Source: Clostridia bacterium | GTDB lineage: Bacteria > Bacillota > Clostridia > Monoglobales > Monoglobaceae | Direction of reading: 5' to 3' | Assembly (NCBI GenBank): GCA_017409915.1 | Contig: JAFQRU010000126.1 | Span: 1 to 16,509, forward strand | Length of the DNA stretch: 16,509 bases | In this document: piece after piece, positions 14,880-16,509 of the stretch | Layout: each line of letters begins with the position of its first letter | Numbering within the stretch: position 1 is the first letter of the stretch | The notes under the pieces: model-generated | The model's input: the letters and a program-made list of their open reading frames with translations, nothing else | Database searches by the model: none | Told to the model about the DNA's origin: nothing | Program-made: the position numbers and the translations under genes

Positions 14880-15662
14880 ATGTCAATACTTGAGCTTAAA
14901 AATATACATAAAAGCTTTGGAAAGACCAAGGTTTTAAAAGGAATAGACCTTACCTTAGAAAAGGGACAGGTTCTCTCCATAATCGGCTCTTCTGGAAGCG
15001 GAAAAACCACTCTTCTTCGTTGCATAAACCTTCTTGAAATTGCAGATGAGGGTGAATTTTTGGTTAACGGAGAGGTTATTTTCCGTGCGGGCGAAAAGAT
15101 TTCCGCTAAGGAAATGCAACAAAAACAGCTCCACTTCGGGCTTGTTTTTCAGGATTTTAACCTTTTCCCACAGTATACGGTTTTAGATAATGTTATGCTG
15201 GCGCCAAAGCTCCACGCAAAAGAGGAGTATAAAAAAGACCGCAAAAAGAGAAAAGAGATTTTTGACAAAATCCGCGAAGAGGCTATCGAAATTTTGGACC
15301 GCGTGGGTCTTAAAGATAAAATTGACAGCTATCCTTGCGAATTATCAGGAGGGCAAAAACAGAGAGTTTCCATCGCAAGAGCTCTTGCCTTAAAGCCATC
15401 CATTCTCTTCTTTGATGAGCCGACCTCGGCTCTTGACCCTGAACTTACAGGGGAAATCTTAAAGGTTATAAGAAAGCTTGCTTCTGAAAAAACAACTATG
15501 GTTATTGTAACTCACGAAATTGATTTTGCAGAGGCGGTAAGCGACAAGATAATCTTTATGGATGACGGCCTTATTGAAGAGGAAGGCACACCCGAAGAGG
15601 TCTTAAAATCACCAAAAAGCGAGAGAACTCGGGCATTTTTAACAAAGCTCAGCGACCAATAA
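14880..15662 (+). CDS. Amino acid ABC transporter ATP-binding protein (GlnQ family)
   Basis: This ATPase powers the uptake system. In order: Walker A GSSGSGKT (36-43), Q-loop in FQDFNLFP, signature LSGGQKQR (about 155-162), Walker B ILFFDEP (about 175-181), D-loop SALD, and switch His in VTHEID. At 260 residues it is about 15-20 longer than usual GlnQ proteins. Much of the excess is a Lys-rich helical stretch of about 30 residues (KEEYKKDRKKRKEIF and onward) between the Q-loop and the signature, longer than the usual 20 or so. Related clostridial ATPases have comparable insertions, so this is probably clade style. No clear terminator follows. Confidence 0.96.
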   Translation: MSILELKNIHKSFGKTKVLKGIDLTLEKGQVLSIIGSSGSGKTTLLRCINLLEIADEGEFLVNGEVIFRAGEKISAKEMQQKQLHFGLVFQDFNLFPQYTVLDNVMLAPKLHAKEEYKKDRKKRKEIFDKIREEAIEILDRVGLKDKIDSYPCELSGGQKQRVSIARALALKPSILFFDEPTSALDPELTGEILKVIRKLASEKTTMVIVTHEIDFAEAVSDKIIFMDDGLIEEEGTPEEVLKSPKSERTRAFLTKLSDQ

Positions 15663-15703
15663 TATAAAATAGGTTAAACTTTTAACAAATTTCCAAAAAG
15701 TAC

Positions 15704-15732
15704 TTGTATAATTTGGCAAAATGGTGTAAAAT
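15704..15732 (+). promoter_or_regulatory. Probable promoter of gap
   Basis: The best pair is TTGTAT (15704-15709) and TAAAAT (15727-15732), 17 bases apart. The region is so AT-rich that alternatives exist, such as TTGGCA (15713-15718) with TATTAT (15735-15740) at 16 bases. A promoter is expected because gap starts 115 bases after the ABC operon and has strong expression signals. A GGAGG lies at 15764-15768. Confidence 0.5.
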
Positions 15733-15777
15733 AATATTATCTTAATTTAAAATAAAAATTTTTGGAGGTATCTCACA

Positions 15778-16509
15778 ATGGCAGTTAAAGTTGCTATCAA
15801 TGGTTTCGGCCGTATCGGTCGTCTTGCATTCAGACAGATGTTTGGTGCAGAAGGTTATGAGGTTGTTGCAATCAACGACTTAACAGATCCTAAGATGCTT
15901 GCGCATCTTTTAAAGTATGATTCATCTCAGGGTAGATATGACGGTCATACAGTAGTTGCTGGTGATGACAGCATCACAGTTGACGGAAAAGAAATTAAAA
16001 TCTATGCTATCAAAGACGCTAAGGAATGTCCTTGGGGCGCTCTTAATGTAGATGTTGTTCTTGAATGTACAGGTTTCTACTGCTCCAAAGAAAAGTCTCA
16101 GGCTCATATTGATGCAGGCGCTAAGAAAGTTGTTATTTCTGCTCCAGCAGGTAACGACCTTAAAACAGTTGTTTTCAGCGTAAACGAAGGAACTCTTACA
16201 AAAGATGATACTATCATTTCCGCTGCTTCTTGTACAACAAACTGCCTCGCTCCTATGGCTAAGGCTCTTAACGACTACGCTCCAATCCAGTCCGGTATTA
16301 TGGCTACAATCCATGCATACACAGGCGACCAGATGATCTTAGACGGTCCTCACAGAAAGGGCGATTTAAGAAGAGCTAGAGCTGGTGCGGTTAACATCGT
16401 TCCTAACTCTACAGGTGCTGCTAAGGCTATCGGTTTAGTTATTCCTGAATTAAACGGCAAGCTTATCGGTGCTGCACAGAGAGTTCCTACAGCTACTGGT
16501 TCTACAACA
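15778..16509 (+). CDS. gap: Glyceraldehyde-3-phosphate dehydrogenase, 3' end missing
   Basis: The frame from ATG at 15778 stays open to the window edge (244 codons; the full family length is about 335). It is the glycolytic enzyme that oxidises glyceraldehyde 3-phosphate to 1,3-bisphosphoglycerate with NAD+. The Rossmann motif NGFGRIGRLAF (8-18) is present. INDLT (32-36), with an Asp after the second beta strand, fits NAD rather than NADP preference. The catalytic Cys is in ASCTTNC. HAYTGDQ and RRARAGAVNIVP follow. GGAGG sits about 9 bases upstream. Codon choice is strongly biased (GCT, GTT, ACA, GGT), as for a highly expressed gene. Confidence 0.97.
   Translation, partial: MAVKVAINGFGRIGRLAFRQMFGAEGYEVVAINDLTDPKMLAHLLKYDSSQGRYDGHTVVAGDDSITVDGKEIKIYAIKDAKECPWGALNVDVVLECTGFYCSKEKSQAHIDAGAKKVVISAPAGNDLKTVVFSVNEGTLTKDDTIISAASCTTNCLAPMAKALNDYAPIQSGIMATIHAYTGDQMILDGPHRKGDLRRARAGAVNIVPNSTGAAKAIGLVIPELNGKLIGAAQRVPTATGSTT

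Noticed and set aside
15673..15686. Palindrome GTTAAA-CT-TTTAAC after the ABC operon
   Set aside because: The 2-base spacer and all-AT core make a poor RNA hairpin; it could be an operator, but chance in AT-rich sequence is as likely.
15922..16314. 130-codon - strand frame inside gap
   Set aside because: It is antisense to an unmistakable GAPDH; it arises from biased codon use.
1..16509. Mobile element, CRISPR array, phage, toxin-antitoxin or defence system
   Set aside because: No transposase or integrase, regularly spaced repeats, terminal inverted repeats or defence domains are visible; the genes are core metabolism, translation and transport.

Overview
This window looks like ordinary core chromosome from a low-to-mid GC Gram-positive bacterium, most likely a clostridial (Oscillospirales/Eubacteriales-type) anaerobe. 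The evidence is purine-rich AGGAGG-type ribosome binding sites, sigma-A promoters with 16-17 bp spacers, a lipoprotein-type solute-binding protein, the Firmicutes-style pyrH-frr-uppS-cdsA-dxr-rseP gene order, and the protein family flavours. The assignment is inferred from gene content and style, not from a marker search. There are no mobile elements, CRISPR arrays, phage genes or restriction/defence genes, and no gene-free stretch longer than about 135 bases.

Region 1 (3-7336, + strand) is a long co-directional cluster. It starts with the 3' part of a small multidrug-export family membrane protein and an unrecognised single-pass membrane protein with an acidic tail. Then come UMP kinase (pyrH), ribosome recycling factor (frr), undecaprenyl diphosphate synthase (uppS), CDP-diglyceride synthase (cdsA), DXP reductoisomerase (dxr), a site-2 protease (rseP) and an MFS transporter. 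Together these link nucleotide supply, translation recycling, MEP isoprenoid synthesis, the cell-wall lipid carrier, phospholipid precursor synthesis and intramembrane proteolysis. A hairpin followed by a T-tract lies between cdsA and dxr and may attenuate transcription. A tRNA-Leu(CAG) with its own strong promoter follows, and a bidirectional terminator closes the region.

Region 2 (7514-13316, - strand) converges on that terminator. Read in the direction of transcription it is rdgB, a ttcA-like gene, trmN6, rsmI and a PfkB/1-phosphofructokinase, nearly all abutting or with 4-bp start/stop overlaps. A NAD+ synthase gene with its own promoter comes last. This NAD+ synthase has the fused nitrilase-type glutaminase domain, but the residue where the nucleophilic cysteine belongs is glycine. 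That is the most unusual thing I found.

Region 3 (13378-15662, + strand) is a polar amino acid ABC uptake operon: lipoprotein binding protein, permease and ATPase. Its promoter is back-to-back with the rdgB promoter. Region 4 (15704 to the end) is the promoter and first 244 codons of glyceraldehyde-3-phosphate dehydrogenase, which runs off the window. I found no undescribed multi-gene system; the findings are single-gene and regulatory oddities.
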